Positions 8,901-18,599 of a stretch of 64,000 nucleotides of DNA are shown piece by piece. Source of the stretch: an uncultured Gemmatimonadota bacterium (GTDB taxonomy: Bacteria; Gemmatimonadota; Gemmatimonadetes; Gemmatimonadales; Gemmatimonadaceae). The stretch covers positions 3,547-67,546 of the forward strand of contig CAMLIT010000007.1 in assembly GCA_946480295.1 (NCBI GenBank). The letters are read 5' to 3'. The notes under the pieces were generated by a model. The model saw only the letters and a list, made by a program, of their open reading frames with translations, did no database searches and was not told the origin of the DNA. How positions within the stretch are numbered: position 1 is the first letter of the stretch; each line of letters begins with the position of its first letter. A program made the position numbers and the translations under genes.

Positions 8901-10091
8901 ATGATCTTCGAGTTCGAAGAGAACGCGACCCAGAACGCCCGCATGAAAGTGGTGGGCGTCGGCGGTGGCGGCGGTAACGCCGTCAACCGGATGATCGACG
9001 AGCACCTCGAGGGTGTCGAGTTCATCTCGGTGAACACCGATGCGCAGGCCCTGCTGGCGTCGAAGTCCGGGGCCAAGATCCAGATCGGCAAGAAGCTGAC
9101 GCGCGGGCTCGGCGCCGGCGCCCGTCCGGAGATCGGGCGCCAGGCGATCGAGGAGAATCGCGACGAGGTCTCGCGCGCGCTCACCGGGGCCGATCTCGTC
9201 TTCATCACCTGCGGCATGGGTGGGGGGACGGGCACGGGCGCGGCGCCCGTGATCGCCGAGCTGGCGCGCGAGGCCGGCGCGCTCACCGTCGGCATCGTCA
9301 CCAAGCCGTTCCTCTTCGAGGGACGCAAGCGCATGCGCCAGGCGGAGCAGGGCATCTCGGACATGCGCAAGAACGTGGACACGATGATCGTCGTGCCGAA
9401 CGAGCGGCTCCTCGCCGTCGTCGGCAAGGGGATCCCGTTCCAGGACGCGCTGAAGAAGGCCGACGAGGTGCTCCTCCACGCGACGCAGGGCATCTCCTCC
9501 CTCATCAGCGTGACGGGGCTCGTGAACGTCGACTTCGCCGACGTGCGCACCGTGATGCAGAACGGGGGCTCGGCCCTCATGGGCACCGGCGTCGGACGCG
9601 GCGAGAACCGCGCGATGGAGGCCGCGCAGCAGGCCATCAGCTCCCCGCTGCTCGACAACATCTCCATCTCCGGCGCGATGGGCGTCCTCGTGAACATCAC
9701 CGGGGGCGCCGACCTCACCCTCGGCGAGGTCCACCAGATCAACGAGATCATCCACGACGCCGTCGGCGACGAGGCGGAGATCATCTTCGGCGCCGTCCAC
9801 GAGCCGGCGATGCAGGGCGAGATCCGCGTGACCGTCATCGCCACCGGCTTCGACAAGGCGCTCCAGCCCGGACTCACGACGACGACCGATACGGTCGCCA
9901 CCGCGCCGGCCGCGAAGGGCGCGCCCGTCATCCCCTTCCCGGGGAACCGCCCGTTACGCAGCACGCTCCCCGGGCGTCAGTCCCCGGGAGGCGACATCCC
10001 CCGCGCACCGCGTACGCCTCCGAGCGAGAAATCCTCGCAGGATCTCAGCGACATGGAGATCCCGACGTTCATTCGGAGGCAGATGGATTGA
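8901..10091 (+). CDS. ftsZ: FtsZ, tubulin-like division GTPase
   Basis: This GTPase (396 aa) forms the Z-ring. It shows the N-terminal [15 protein letters not shown], the tubulin signature [13 protein letters not shown], the T7-loop region NVDFADV, and a variable linker ending in the conserved C-terminal peptide EIPTFIRRQ that binds FtsA. ATG 8901 is preferred over GTG 8889 because GGAG at 8886-8889 is well placed for it. The stop overlaps a TTG start of the following envelope peptidase. Confidence 0.96.
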   Translation: MIFEFEENATQNARMKVVGVGGGGGNAVNRMIDEHLEGVEFISVNTDAQALLASKSGAKIQIGKKLTRGLGAGARPEIGRQAIEENRDEVSRALTGADLVFITCGMGGGTGTGAAPVIAELAREAGALTVGIVTKPFLFEGRKRMRQAEQGISDMRKNVDTMIVVPNERLLAVVGKGIPFQDALKKADEVLLHATQGISSLISVTGLVNVDFADVRTVMQNGGSALMGTGVGRGENRAMEAAQQAISSPLLDNISISGAMGVLVNITGGADLTLGEVHQINEIIHDAVGDEAEIIFGAVHEPAMQGEIRVTVIATGFDKALQPGLTTTTDTVATAPAAKGAPVIPFPGNRPLRSTLPGRQSPGGDIPRAPRTPPSEKSSQDLSDMEIPTFIRRQMD

Positions 10092-11368
10092 AGCCGGCAC
10101 TCGCACGCGTCGTCACGTACGGCATCGTCGCCGCCCTCGGGGCGGCCGCTCTGCGCTTCACACCGACGCTCCCCGAGCGGAAGCCGGTGGAGGCGCTCGT
10201 CGCTCAGCAGGGTGCCGTCAAGCCGCCGGTGGCGCCACCGTGGACGCAGCGCTTCGACACGCTCGCCCGCGGTGAGACGCTGACGGGCCTCCTCCATCGC
10301 GCCGGGGTGAACGACACCGAGGCGATGAAGGCGATCCGCGCCGCCTCGGTGATCGACGCGCGCCGCGTCCCCGCCGGGATGCCGGTGGAGTTCCGCACCG
10401 CCTCGGCGGCCGCCTCGCCCACCGAGATCATCTTCCATCTCGCCGTCGACCGGCTGCTGCACCTCACGCGCACCGCCGACGGCTGGAGCGCCACCGAGAA
10501 GCGGCTGCCCTGGAAGACCGACACCGTCGTCGTCTCGGGCACCATCCACTCGAACCTGTACGCCGCGATGGACTCGAGTGCGCAGGGCGTGCTCGGCGAC
10601 ACCGCGCGCCGCCAGCTCACCTGGACGCTGGCGGACATCTTCGAGTACAAGGTGGACATGAGCCGCGACCTCCAGGACGGGGACACCTTCCGCGTCCTGG
10701 CGGAGCGGCAGGTCGCGCCCAACGGCGCGATGCGGATCGGCAAGGTCCTCGCCGCCGCCTTCACCCTGTCCGGCTCCACCCTGAACGCGATCCGCTTCGC
10801 CAGCAAGACGGCGAGCGGCGACTACTTCGACGAGAACGGCAAGTCGCTGCGGGCCGCCTTCCTCCGCGTGCCGCTCCAGTTCCGCCGCATCTCCAGCGTC
10901 TTCGGCGGCCGCGAGCACCCGATCTTCGGGAAGTGGAAGATGCACAAGGGGATCGACTACGCCGCGGCGATCGGCACGCCGGTGCGCGCGATCGGCGACG
11001 GCACCGTCATCCGTGCCGGCTGGGGGACGGGCTTCGGCCGCGTGCTCGAGATCCGGCATCGCAACGGCTACGTCAGCCGCTACGGGCACCTGCACGGCTT
11101 CGCCAAGGGGATCCACGTCGGCACGCACGTGACCGAGGGCGAGACGGTGGCCTACGTCGGCATGACGGGGTGGGCGACCGGCCCGCACCTCCACTTCGAG
11201 GTGCTGGTGCACGGCGTGCAGCGCGATCCGCGCATCGCGCTGAAGAACGTCAGCGGCGACCCGGTGCCCGCGTCGGAGCGCGCCGCGTTCGGCGCCGTGC
11301 GCGACGTGCGCCTCGCCGCGCTCGACGCGCCGGCCACCTCCGGCACGGAGCGGCTCGCGTCCCGCTGA
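10088..11368 (+). CDS. M23-family murein peptidase with N-terminal LysM/OapA-like region
   Basis: This 426-aa envelope protein begins with an N-terminal membrane or signal segment ([15 protein letters not shown]). A middle domain with [16 protein letters not shown] looks like the LysM/OapA-type module of peptidoglycan hydrolases. The C-terminal lysostaphin-type M23 domain has the zinc ligands in [13 protein letters not shown] and HLHFEV. Placement after ftsZ suggests a role in septal or general wall remodelling, either as an enzyme or as an amidase activator, but that is inference. Translation probably starts at the TTG overlapping the ftsZ stop. Confidence 0.85.
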   Translation: MKPALARVVTYGIVAALGAAALRFTPTLPERKPVEALVAQQGAVKPPVAPPWTQRFDTLARGETLTGLLHRAGVNDTEAMKAIRAASVIDARRVPAGMPVEFRTASAAASPTEIIFHLAVDRLLHLTRTADGWSATEKRLPWKTDTVVVSGTIHSNLYAAMDSSAQGVLGDTARRQLTWTLADIFEYKVDMSRDLQDGDTFRVLAERQVAPNGAMRIGKVLAAAFTLSGSTLNAIRFASKTASGDYFDENGKSLRAAFLRVPLQFRRISSVFGGREHPIFGKWKMHKGIDYAAAIGTPVRAIGDGTVIRAGWGTGFGRVLEIRHRNGYVSRYGHLHGFAKGIHVGTHVTEGETVAYVGMTGWATGPHLHFEVLVHGVQRDPRIALKNVSGDPVPASERAAFGAVRDVRLAALDAPATSGTERLASR

Positions 11369-11412
11369 GTCCCGGGCGAGCAGGGGAGACGCGCGGGCGC
11401 TAGAATTCGCGC

Positions 11413-13212
11413 ATGTCTCCCTGGCTCGTCGCCATCGTCGTCGGGCTCGCGTTCGGCCTCCTCGAGTACGGGCGCGAGGCCCGCGCCCGGATCGGTGCGG
11501 CGGCGGCGGCGCTCCTGCGCGTCGCCGCCGTCGTCGTGCTCGTGGCGCTCATCCTCGACGCGCCGCTCGGCCGCGCGAAGCCGATCCCGCCCTGGGTCGC
11601 CCTCGACGCGAGCGCGAGCTGGTTGCGCGGCGGCGACACCGCGGCCTGGCGGCGCGCGCGCGCCGCGGTGCGCGACGCGCACCCGGATTCGCTCTTCCTC
11701 TTCGGCGCCGCGCTGCGCGCCGGCACGGCGGACACGCTGCCAAACGACGCGGCGAGCGTCGTGCGCCCCGTCGTCGAGCGCGCGCTCGGCCGCGGGCATC
11801 CCCTCGTCGTCGTCACCGACGGCGAGCTCGATGATCCCGAGGCGCTGCGGCTCCTCCCCACCGGCTCCCGGGTGGACGTCGTCGCGCACGCGGCGCAGCG
11901 CGACGCGGCGGTCGCCAGCCTCGAGGTGCCGCGGGCGATCGTGAGCGGGGACACGCTCGAGGCGCGGATCGGCGTGATCGCCGGCGGCGCGGGCGCCGGC
12001 CGCGGCACGCTGTCGCTGAGCCTCGACGACCGCCCGCTCGCGACGGTGCCCCTCGATTCCCTCGCCCCCGCCGCCGAGCGGACCGTGACCGTCCGCAGCC
12101 GGGTGGAGGCGCGGGAGGGGCACGCCGTGCTGCGCGCCGCCCTCGCCGTCCCCGGCGACGTCGAGCGGCGGAACGACACGCTCGCGGTGGGCATCGACGT
12201 CTCGCGCGCCGCCGGCGCCGTGTTCGTCTCCACCTCCCCGGACCTCGACGCTCGTTATGCGCTCGCCGTGCTGCGCGGCGCGCTGTCCATCCCGACGCGC
12301 GGCTTCTTCCGCGTCGCCCCCGGCATGTGGCGCGCCGACGGCTCGCTGGCCGCGGTCACGGAGGCCGACGTGCGCCAGGCGGTGCGCGACGCGCCCGTGG
12401 TGATCCTGCACGGTGACACGACCGTCTTCGGCGCGCCGCGCGCGCTGTCGGCCGCGCCGATGGCGCTCCTCGTTCCTCCCGCCACCGACGAGGGGGAATG
12501 GTACGCGACCTCGGCGCCCGCCTCGCCGCTCGCCCCTGCCCTCGCCGGCCTGCCGTGGGACAGCCTGCCGCCGATCGTCGTCGGCCCGGTGCCTCCGCGC
12601 GGCCAGTGGCAGGGGCTGCTCGCGCGCGAGGGACGCGACGGCGCCACCCGGGTGGTCCTGGCCGGCAGCGACGCGCCGCGGCGCGTGGTCGTGACCGCCT
12701 CCGGGCTCTGGCGCTGGCGCCAGCGCGGGGGAGCGGAGAGCGATGCGTTCACCACCCTGTGGGGTAGTATCTTCGACTGGCTGGCGGCCGAGCGCGCGGA
12801 CCGTCGCGCGGCGGTCCCCGACGAACGGGTGCTGCGGGCGGGCGAACCCGTGCGCTGGCGCCGGGGCTCCGCGGCCGATTCCGTGGCGGTGGTGACGCTG
12901 CGGCGGCGCGGGGCCCCGGCGCGCGTGGATACGCTGACGCTGCGCTTCCCCGCGGACGCCAGCGTCGTGGAAAGCCCGGCGCTGCCGCCGGGCGTCTACG
13001 ACGCGGCGATGCGCGGGGGCTTGGCCGTGCTGGCGGTGAACGTGTCGCGCGAGCTGCTGCCGCGCGCGCCGCGGGTGCAATCGGGCGCGGTCGGCGGCAC
13101 GCCACCCCTGGACACCGCGCCGCACCTGCGCGCGTTCTGGTGGCCGTACGCCCTGGTGATCCTGCTGCTGTGCGCGGAATGGGTTGTGCGACGGCGGAGG
13201 GGGATGCGGTGA
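11413..13212 (+). CDS. Membrane protein of unknown function with VWA/Bat-like layout
   Basis: This 599-aa protein has two hydrophobic spans at the N-terminus (MSPWLVAIVVGLAFGLLEYG and a second near residue 35-50) and one at the C-terminus (WPYALVILLLCAEWVV) followed by a basic tail. The large soluble part between them contains HPLVVVTDGELDDPEAL, which resembles a von Willebrand A-like fold, and then beta-rich regions. The layout is like BatA-type or amidotransferase-like membrane proteins, but I see no MIDAS DxSxS signature, so no function is assigned. It lies alone between the peptidase and ftsY. Confidence 0.7.
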   Translation: MSPWLVAIVVGLAFGLLEYGREARARIGAAAAALLRVAAVVVLVALILDAPLGRAKPIPPWVALDASASWLRGGDTAAWRRARAAVRDAHPDSLFLFGAALRAGTADTLPNDAASVVRPVVERALGRGHPLVVVTDGELDDPEALRLLPTGSRVDVVAHAAQRDAAVASLEVPRAIVSGDTLEARIGVIAGGAGAGRGTLSLSLDDRPLATVPLDSLAPAAERTVTVRSRVEAREGHAVLRAALAVPGDVERRNDTLAVGIDVSRAAGAVFVSTSPDLDARYALAVLRGALSIPTRGFFRVAPGMWRADGSLAAVTEADVRQAVRDAPVVILHGDTTVFGAPRALSAAPMALLVPPATDEGEWYATSAPASPLAPALAGLPWDSLPPIVVGPVPPRGQWQGLLAREGRDGATRVVLAGSDAPRRVVVTASGLWRWRQRGGAESDAFTTLWGSIFDWLAAERADRRAAVPDERVLRAGEPVRWRRGSAADSVAVVTLRRRGAPARVDTLTLRFPADASVVESPALPPGVYDAAMRGGLAVLAVNVSRELLPRAPRVQSGAVGGTPPLDTAPHLRAFWWPYALVILLLCAEWVVRRRRGMR

Positions 13213-13259
13213 ACGCGACGCTGTCCGGCGCCCGTGACTGGCAACTACGTAGTTGGTTC

Positions 13260-13320
13260 TTGGTCGTTGGTTCTTGGCCAACGCGTCCGGGGCCGGCCCG
13301 AGCGGCTCGCCAACGACCAA
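13260..13320. repeat. Inverted repeat before ftsY
   Basis: TTGGTCGTTGG (13260-13270) is mirrored perfectly by CCAACGACCAA (13310-13320) with a 39-base spacer, and related half-copies (GTTGGTTCTTGG and CCAACGACC) lie around it. The element fills most of the gap upstream of ftsY. It could be a terminator-like hairpin or an interspersed palindromic repeat. Confidence 0.7.
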
Positions 13321-13349
13321 CGACCATCGACCAATAACGACATTCGAGC

Positions 13350-14285
13350 ATGCCTCGCTTACTCCGAAAGACCGGCGACGTCCCCAGGCGCTCCCTCTGG
13401 CAGCGCATCAAGGACATCGCGCTCATGGACGTCGGCGTCATCGCGCGCGGCGGCGTCGAGGCGGGCTCGCTGGAGCAGCTCGAGCAGCTCCTGCTCGAAG
13501 CGGACTTCGGCGTACCCGTCACGCTCCGCCTCGTCGAGGAGGTCGAGCGGCGCGCCGCGCGCGGGCTCGTGCGCACCCAGGCCGACTTCCTCGGCGCGCT
13601 GCAGGAGGGGATCGACCAGGCGCTGCGCGCCGGGCGCAGCGACCCGGCGCTCTGCCTCGCGTCGAGCGGCCTCTCCGTCATCCTCGTCGTCGGCGTGAAC
13701 GGGGCCGGGAAGACGACGTTCATCGGCAAGCTCGCCGAGCGCTTCCGCGAGCAGAAGAAGAAGGTCGTCGTCGCGGCGGGTGACACCTTCCGCGCCGGCG
13801 CGATCGACCAGCTCCGCGTCTGGGCGGAGCGCACGGGCGCGCACTTCGTCGGCGCGAAGCAGGGCGCCGATCCCGGCGCCGTCGCCTTCGACGCCATCGA
13901 CGCGGCGCAGGCGCGCGGCGCCGACGTCCTGATCGTCGACACCGCCGGGCGGCTCCACACGAGCGAGAACCTCATGGAGGAGCTGAAGAAGGTCGCGCGC
14001 GTGATCGCCAAACGACTCCCCGGCGCGCCGCACGAGACGCTGCTCGTCCTCGACGGCACGATCGGCCAGAACGCGGTGGCGCAGGCGAAGACCTTCGCCG
14101 CGGCGGTGCCCGTCTCCGGCCTCGTCATGACGAAGCTCGACGGCACGGCGCGCGGCGGCATCGTCGTCGCCGTGCACGAGGCGCTCGATGTCCCCGTGAA
14201 GTTCCTCGGCGTGGGCGAGCAGAAGGACGACCTCGTGCCCTTCGACCCGGCGGAGTTCGCGCAGGAGCTCCTCAGCGAGGAGTGA
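13350..14285 (+). CDS. ftsY: FtsY, signal recognition particle receptor GTPase
   Basis: This 311-aa SRP receptor docks ribosome-SRP complexes at the inner membrane. The NG domain is complete: a helical N domain (ALMDVGVIARG, LEADFGVPVTLRL), G1 GVNGAGKTTFIGKLA, GDTFRAGAIDQL, G3 VDTAGRLHT and G4 MTKLDGTARGG. C-terminal FLGVGEQKDDLVPFDPAEFA is typical of FtsY rather than Ffh. The acidic A domain of proteobacterial FtsY is absent. recG starts at its stop. Confidence 0.95.
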   Translation: MPRLLRKTGDVPRRSLWQRIKDIALMDVGVIARGGVEAGSLEQLEQLLLEADFGVPVTLRLVEEVERRAARGLVRTQADFLGALQEGIDQALRAGRSDPALCLASSGLSVILVVGVNGAGKTTFIGKLAERFREQKKKVVVAAGDTFRAGAIDQLRVWAERTGAHFVGAKQGADPGAVAFDAIDAAQARGADVLIVDTAGRLHTSENLMEELKKVARVIAKRLPGAPHETLLVLDGTIGQNAVAQAKTFAAAVPVSGLVMTKLDGTARGGIVVAVHEALDVPVKFLGVGEQKDDLVPFDPAEFAQELLSEE

Positions 14286-16375
14286 TGCCCCAGGCCCGGA
14301 CCCAACCGCAGCGGCTCTTCCTCGACACCGGCGTCACCTACCTCAAGGGTGTGGGGCCGGCGCGCGCGGAGGCCCTGCGGCGGCTCGGCATCGTCACCGC
14401 GGGCGACCTGCTCTATCACATCCCGCATCGCTACGAGGACGCGAGCACCGTCTCGTCGATCGCCTCGCTCGAGCCGGGGATGCAGGGGACGGTCATCGGG
14501 CGCGTGATCTCCAAGGGGATCATCCCGACGCGAAAGGGGCTGCGCGTCTTCCAGGCGGTGCTGAAGGACGACAGCGGGATGATCGAGCTGTCGTGGCCCG
14601 GGCAGCCCTATCTCGACCGCTCGATCCAGAAGGGCGACCTCCTCCTCGTCACCGGCGCCTGCCGGTTCTTCCACGGGCGGCAGCTCCAGCCGCGCGAGTT
14701 CCTCAACCTCGGCGACGACGAGGACGGCACGGCGAGCGGCCGCGTGCTGTCGGTGTATCCGGCGACGGAGGGGCTGTCGTTCAAGGTGATCCGGTCGATC
14801 ATCGACACGCACCTCGACAGCCTGCTGCCGCTCGTGACCGAGTACCTGCCGGCCGACGTCGTCGCCGAGGCGGGGGTGCCGGAGATCCGCGAGGCGCTGC
14901 GGATGGTGCACCGGCCGGCGAGCCTCGGCGAGGCGCTGGAGGGGCGATCCCGGCTCGCGTTCGAGGAGCTCTTCTTCGTCCACGTGCTGCACCAGCGCGC
15001 CCGCTCCATCGCGCGCGAGCACCGGCGCGGCATCACCTTCGGCAACCGGCGCGACCTGACGTCGCGGCTGCGCGAGGCGCTGCCGTACCAGCTCACCGGG
15101 GCGCAGGTGCGCGCCCTCCGCGAGATCTTCGCCGACATGTGCAGCGACCGGCGAATGAACCGCATGCTGCAGGGCGACGTGGGCAGCGGAAAGACGATCG
15201 TCGCGCTCTTCGCGGCGCTGCTCGCGCTGGAGAACGGGTACCAGGCGGCGATCATGGTCCCGACGGAGCTCCTCGCCGAGCAGCACGCGCGGAGCATGGG
15301 CCGATTGCTCGCGCCGCTCGGCGTCGAGCCGGTGCTCCTCACCGGCAGCCTGCCGGCGAAGGAGCGGCGCGCGATCGGCGCGCGGCTCGCCTCGGAGGAG
15401 CCGGTGCTCGTCGTCGGGACGCACGCCCTCGTCCAGCAGGCCACCGAATTCGGCAAGCTGGGCTTCGTCGCGGTGGACGAGCAGCACCGCTTCGGCGTCG
15501 AGCAGCGCAAGGCGCTCGGGGCGAAGGGCGAGATGCCGGACGTGCTCCTCATGACGGCGACGCCCATCCCGCGGTCGCTGGCGCTCACGCTGTACGGGGA
15601 CCTCGATCTCAGCGTCCTCGACGAGCGCCCACCGGGCCGGCTGCCGGTGACGACGGCGCTGCGCCGCGAGGCGGCGCGCGAGCGCGTGCTGGCCTTCGTC
15701 GATCGCGAGGTCGAGAAGGGGCGGCAGGCGTACATCGTCTATCCGGTGATCGAGGAGTCCGAGAAGACGGACCTGAAGGCGGCGACGACGATGTTCGAGG
15801 CGCTGCGCGCGGGGCCGCTGCAGGGGCGCCGGCTCGCCCTCCTCCACGGCCGCATCCCCGCCGAGGAGCGGGACCGGACGATGCGCGCCTTCCGCGACGG
15901 CGAGGTGGACGTCCTCGTCGCGACGACGGTGATCGAGGTCGGCATCGACGTGCCTAACGCGACGGTGATGGTGATCGAGCACCCGGAGCGCTTCGGGCTG
16001 TCGCAGCTCCACCAGCTCCGCGGGCGCGTCGGCCGCGGCGGCGAGGCGTCGTACTGCATCCTCCTCGGCGACGTCGGGCCCGACGCCGGCGCCCGGCTCC
16101 AGGTGTTCTGCGGCACCGAGGACGGCTTCGAGATCGCGCGCGCCGACCTGCGGCTGCGCGGCATGGGGGACCTCTTCGGCGAGCGGCAGAGCGGGGTGCC
16201 GACCTTCCGCGTCGCCGACCCGCTGCGCGACGAGGAGCTCAACGAGCGCGCCGCGCGGGCCGCCGAGCGGCTCCTGGCGCGCGATCCCGCCCTCGATCGC
16301 CCCGAGCACGGCGCCCTGCGCCGCGTGCTCGGCGAGCGCTACGCCCGTTCGCTGGAGCTGTTCAGGGTCGGGTAG
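14285..16375 (+). CDS. recG: RecG, ATP-dependent DNA helicase (branch migration)
   Basis: This fork-remodelling helicase (696 aa) has a wedge/OB domain at the N-terminus. Motif I is QGDVGSGKTIVA and the DExH-type box reads VAVDEQHRFGVEQR. TATPIPRSLA follows, and the helicase C part has ATTVIEVGIDVPNA and QLRGRVGRGGEASYC. GTG 14282 just before the ATG is an alternative start. The 3' end overlaps the convergent lipoprotein gene by 14 bases. Confidence 0.95.
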   Translation: MPQARTQPQRLFLDTGVTYLKGVGPARAEALRRLGIVTAGDLLYHIPHRYEDASTVSSIASLEPGMQGTVIGRVISKGIIPTRKGLRVFQAVLKDDSGMIELSWPGQPYLDRSIQKGDLLLVTGACRFFHGRQLQPREFLNLGDDEDGTASGRVLSVYPATEGLSFKVIRSIIDTHLDSLLPLVTEYLPADVVAEAGVPEIREALRMVHRPASLGEALEGRSRLAFEELFFVHVLHQRARSIAREHRRGITFGNRRDLTSRLREALPYQLTGAQVRALREIFADMCSDRRMNRMLQGDVGSGKTIVALFAALLALENGYQAAIMVPTELLAEQHARSMGRLLAPLGVEPVLLTGSLPAKERRAIGARLASEEPVLVVGTHALVQQATEFGKLGFVAVDEQHRFGVEQRKALGAKGEMPDVLLMTATPIPRSLALTLYGDLDLSVLDERPPGRLPVTTALRREAARERVLAFVDREVEKGRQAYIVYPVIEESEKTDLKAATTMFEALRAGPLQGRRLALLHGRIPAEERDRTMRAFRDGEVDVLVATTVIEVGIDVPNATVMVIEHPERFGLSQLHQLRGRVGRGGEASYCILLGDVGPDAGARLQVFCGTEDGFEIARADLRLRGMGDLFGERQSGVPTFRVADPLRDEELNERAARAAERLLARDPALDRPEHGALRRVLGERYARSLELFRVG

Positions 16376-16922
16376 GCGTCGTCAGGCGCCGCTTGATGCG
16401 GTCCAGCTCATCGTTCGCCTTCGCCAGCGCGTCCTTGAGCCGCTGGATCTCGGCGTCGCGCGCCTTGTCCTCCGGCGCGGCGACCGTGTGCGCCTGGGCG
16501 GTCTGGGTCGCGGCGGCCGCCGCCGCCAGGCGCGTGGCCGCCTGCAGCTCCATCGCCACGCGCCGCAGCGCGCCGGCCTCCTCGTAGTGCGCCCGCGTCG
16601 GGCCGCCGGCGAGGTACTGGTCCAGCGCCGCGATCCCGCCGGACACCGACGCGCTCTGGTTCGCCGGGTCGAGGAGGAGCAGCGCGCGCCAGTACGCCGT
16701 CTCGGCCGCCTCCGGCGTGTCCGGATAGCGGCCGGCGAAGTCCGCCAGCAGCCGGTCGGCGTCCGCATAACGACCCTCGTCGACCGCCTTCTGCTCGGCG
16801 GCGAGCACGGTGGCGAAGTCGCGCTGCGGGGCGGGCTGCATGAACCGGGGCCGCGACAGGCAGCCCGAGGTCAGTGCGAGTGCCAGCGCGAGCGCGGCGG
16901 CGGGGCCGCTGGGCCGCCGCAT
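16362..16922 (-). CDS. Predicted lipoprotein with repeat region and C-terminal coiled coil
   Basis: The 186-aa product has a lipoprotein signal (ALALALALTSGC with Cys about 20 residues in). A TPR-like segment follows (EQKAVDEGRYADADRLLADFAGRYPDT region), then an Ala-rich helix, and the end is a predicted coiled coil (EIQRLKDALAKANDELDRI). The ATG overlaps the stop of the upstream histidine kinase gene (ATGA). The two are therefore probably co-expressed, and the lipoprotein may act in the same envelope response. The specific role is unknown. Confidence 0.75.
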   Translation of the reverse strand: MRRPSGPAAALALALALTSGCLSRPRFMQPAPQRDFATVLAAEQKAVDEGRYADADRLLADFAGRYPDTPEAAETAYWRALLLLDPANQSASVSGGIAALDQYLAGGPTRAHYEEAGALRRVAMELQAATRLAAAAAATQTAQAHTVAAPEDKARDAEIQRLKDALAKANDELDRIKRRLTTPTRP

Positions 16923-18409
16923 CAGACGCCCACCGGCGCCGGGCGCACCAGCGACGTGCGTCGCCCGGCGACGCGTCGCGGCATGCTGATCGTGAACGTG
17001 GTCCCCACTCCCGGTGTGCTCTCGCACTGGATGGTTCCTCTGTGCGCCTCGACGATCTGCTTCACGATCGCAAGCCCCAGGCCCGAGCCGGCGCTCTGCG
17101 ATGGCTGATTGCTCGCCTGATAGAACTTCTCGAACACGTGCGGCACCTGCTCCGACGGGATCCCGGCCCCGGTATCCCGCACCTCGATCTGCACGTCGTC
17201 GCCCACCGCGTCCACCGTCAGCTCCACCGTGCCGCCGCGCGGCGTGAACTTGAACGCGTTCGACAGCAGGTTCCCCAGCACCTCGCTCATCCGGTCGTGG
17301 TCCCACGACACCTGGTCCGGGATCCCCTCGCCCACGTTGAGCCGGAGGTCGACGCCGCGCTGGACGGCGAGCACGCCGAACGCGCGGTGCAGGTCGTCGA
17401 GGAACTCGCGGAGATCGAACGGGCGCGGCTCCAGCTTGCCCCCGCCCGCCTCGAACCGGCTCACGTCGAGGAGCTGCTTCACCAGGCGCGAGAGCGCCTG
17501 CATCTGGGTGTCGATCGTGTGCAGCACCTCCGCCTGCTTTGCCGACATCGGCCCGTAGATCCCCTCGCCGAGGAGCTGGACGTAGCCGAGCACGACGTTG
17601 ATCGGGGTCTTCAGCTCGTGCGAGGCGACGGAGACGAACTCGGCCTTGAGCTTGTCCAGCTCCTGGAGCTGCTTGGTCATCACCTCGAAGCTGCGGGCGA
17701 GCGTGCCGAACTCGTCCTTGCGGGACGTCAGGTCGGGGAGGCGCCAGGTGAGGTCCCCCTCGGCGATGGCCTGCATCCCGTTCTCGAGCCGGTGCACCGG
17801 TCGGCTGATCGTCCGCACCAGCCAGAGGGCGATGACCGCGCAGGCGGCGAGGGCGAGGACGAGGGCGACGAGCGCCGCTCGTTCGGCGGCGGAGAGCGCG
17901 GTCGCCGAGTGCTCGACGCGCACGCGCGTGCGCTCGCGGAGCTCTCGTTCGGCAACGAGGATCCCGGTCTCCACGCGCCCGAGCGCGGGCACGAGGTGCT
18001 GCTGCGAGATGGAATCGGCGCGGTCGCGCTGGTCGGCGACCGCCGCCAGGTACTCCGGCGTGACCCAGTTCGCGATCTCCTGCAGCGCGCCGCCGATGTC
18101 GCGCGCCGGCACGGCCAGCTTGTAGTGCGACAGCGAATCGGTGAGCATCGTCAGGTGCGTCACCTCGCGCGCCATGGCGTCGCGCGAGTTCACGTCGTGC
18201 ACGAAGAGGAGGGCCGTCTCCAGCCGCTGCACCTGGTTGAGGCTCTCGCGGATGTTGCCGAGGAGCAGGGACGCGGCGAACTCGCCCTCGCGGAGGGCCT
18301 GTGCATCCCGATGCAGCTGCTCGAGCGAATGCACGGCGAGCAGCAGCGGGGCGGCGAGCAGGACGACGATCGTGAGCAGCCCCAGGGCGAGCCGGGCGCG
18401 GAGGGTCAT
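16922..18409 (-). CDS. Membrane sensor histidine kinase (HAMP-HisKA-HATPase)
   Basis: This 495-aa sensor kinase has TM1 at about residues 8-26, a helical periplasmic sensor of about 150 residues, TM2 at 178-198, HAMP at about 199-252 and a HisKA box with the phospho-acceptor His264 in SVASHELKTPIN. The ATPase part has the N box NLLSNAFKFTPRGG, G1 DTGAGI and G2 GSGLGLAIV. No response regulator gene is adjacent, so its partner is elsewhere. The start MTLRARLALG is chosen because it directly precedes TM1; upstream in-frame sequence is intergenic. It is divergent from asnS. Confidence 0.88.
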   Translation of the reverse strand: MTLRARLALGLLTIVVLLAAPLLLAVHSLEQLHRDAQALREGEFAASLLLGNIRESLNQVQRLETALLFVHDVNSRDAMAREVTHLTMLTDSLSHYKLAVPARDIGGALQEIANWVTPEYLAAVADQRDRADSISQQHLVPALGRVETGILVAERELRERTRVRVEHSATALSAAERAALVALVLALAACAVIALWLVRTISRPVHRLENGMQAIAEGDLTWRLPDLTSRKDEFGTLARSFEVMTKQLQELDKLKAEFVSVASHELKTPINVVLGYVQLLGEGIYGPMSAKQAEVLHTIDTQMQALSRLVKQLLDVSRFEAGGGKLEPRPFDLREFLDDLHRAFGVLAVQRGVDLRLNVGEGIPDQVSWDHDRMSEVLGNLLSNAFKFTPRGGTVELTVDAVGDDVQIEVRDTGAGIPSEQVPHVFEKFYQASNQPSQSAGSGLGLAIVKQIVEAHRGTIQCESTPGVGTTFTISMPRRVAGRRTSLVRPAPVGV

Positions 18410-18599
18410 CTGAGCGATGAGGGTTCGATCGCGGTCCCGAGTTGCAAGGAAGGCGCCGTCGCGGACGCCTCGCCACGGGGGTACACATCGCCCCGGGGGC
18501 AATGTAGCGTTCGATCCGGCCGCCGATAGACTCGCGGCCGCCGCCCCGCCGGGCCGCTCCCGGTCCGGTCGGTGCGCCCCATCACGAGATCCGCACCAC

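Noticed and set aside
12749..16309. 1186-codon open frame on the minus strand
   Set aside because: It is antisense to ftsY and recG, Arg/Pro/Ala-rich and without family motifs. Long antisense frames are expected at this GC content.
16362..18488. 708-codon minus-strand frame joining the kinase region to the lipoprotein
   Set aside because: Its first 520 codons are a shifted reading of the histidine kinase gene. The true lipoprotein starts at 16922.
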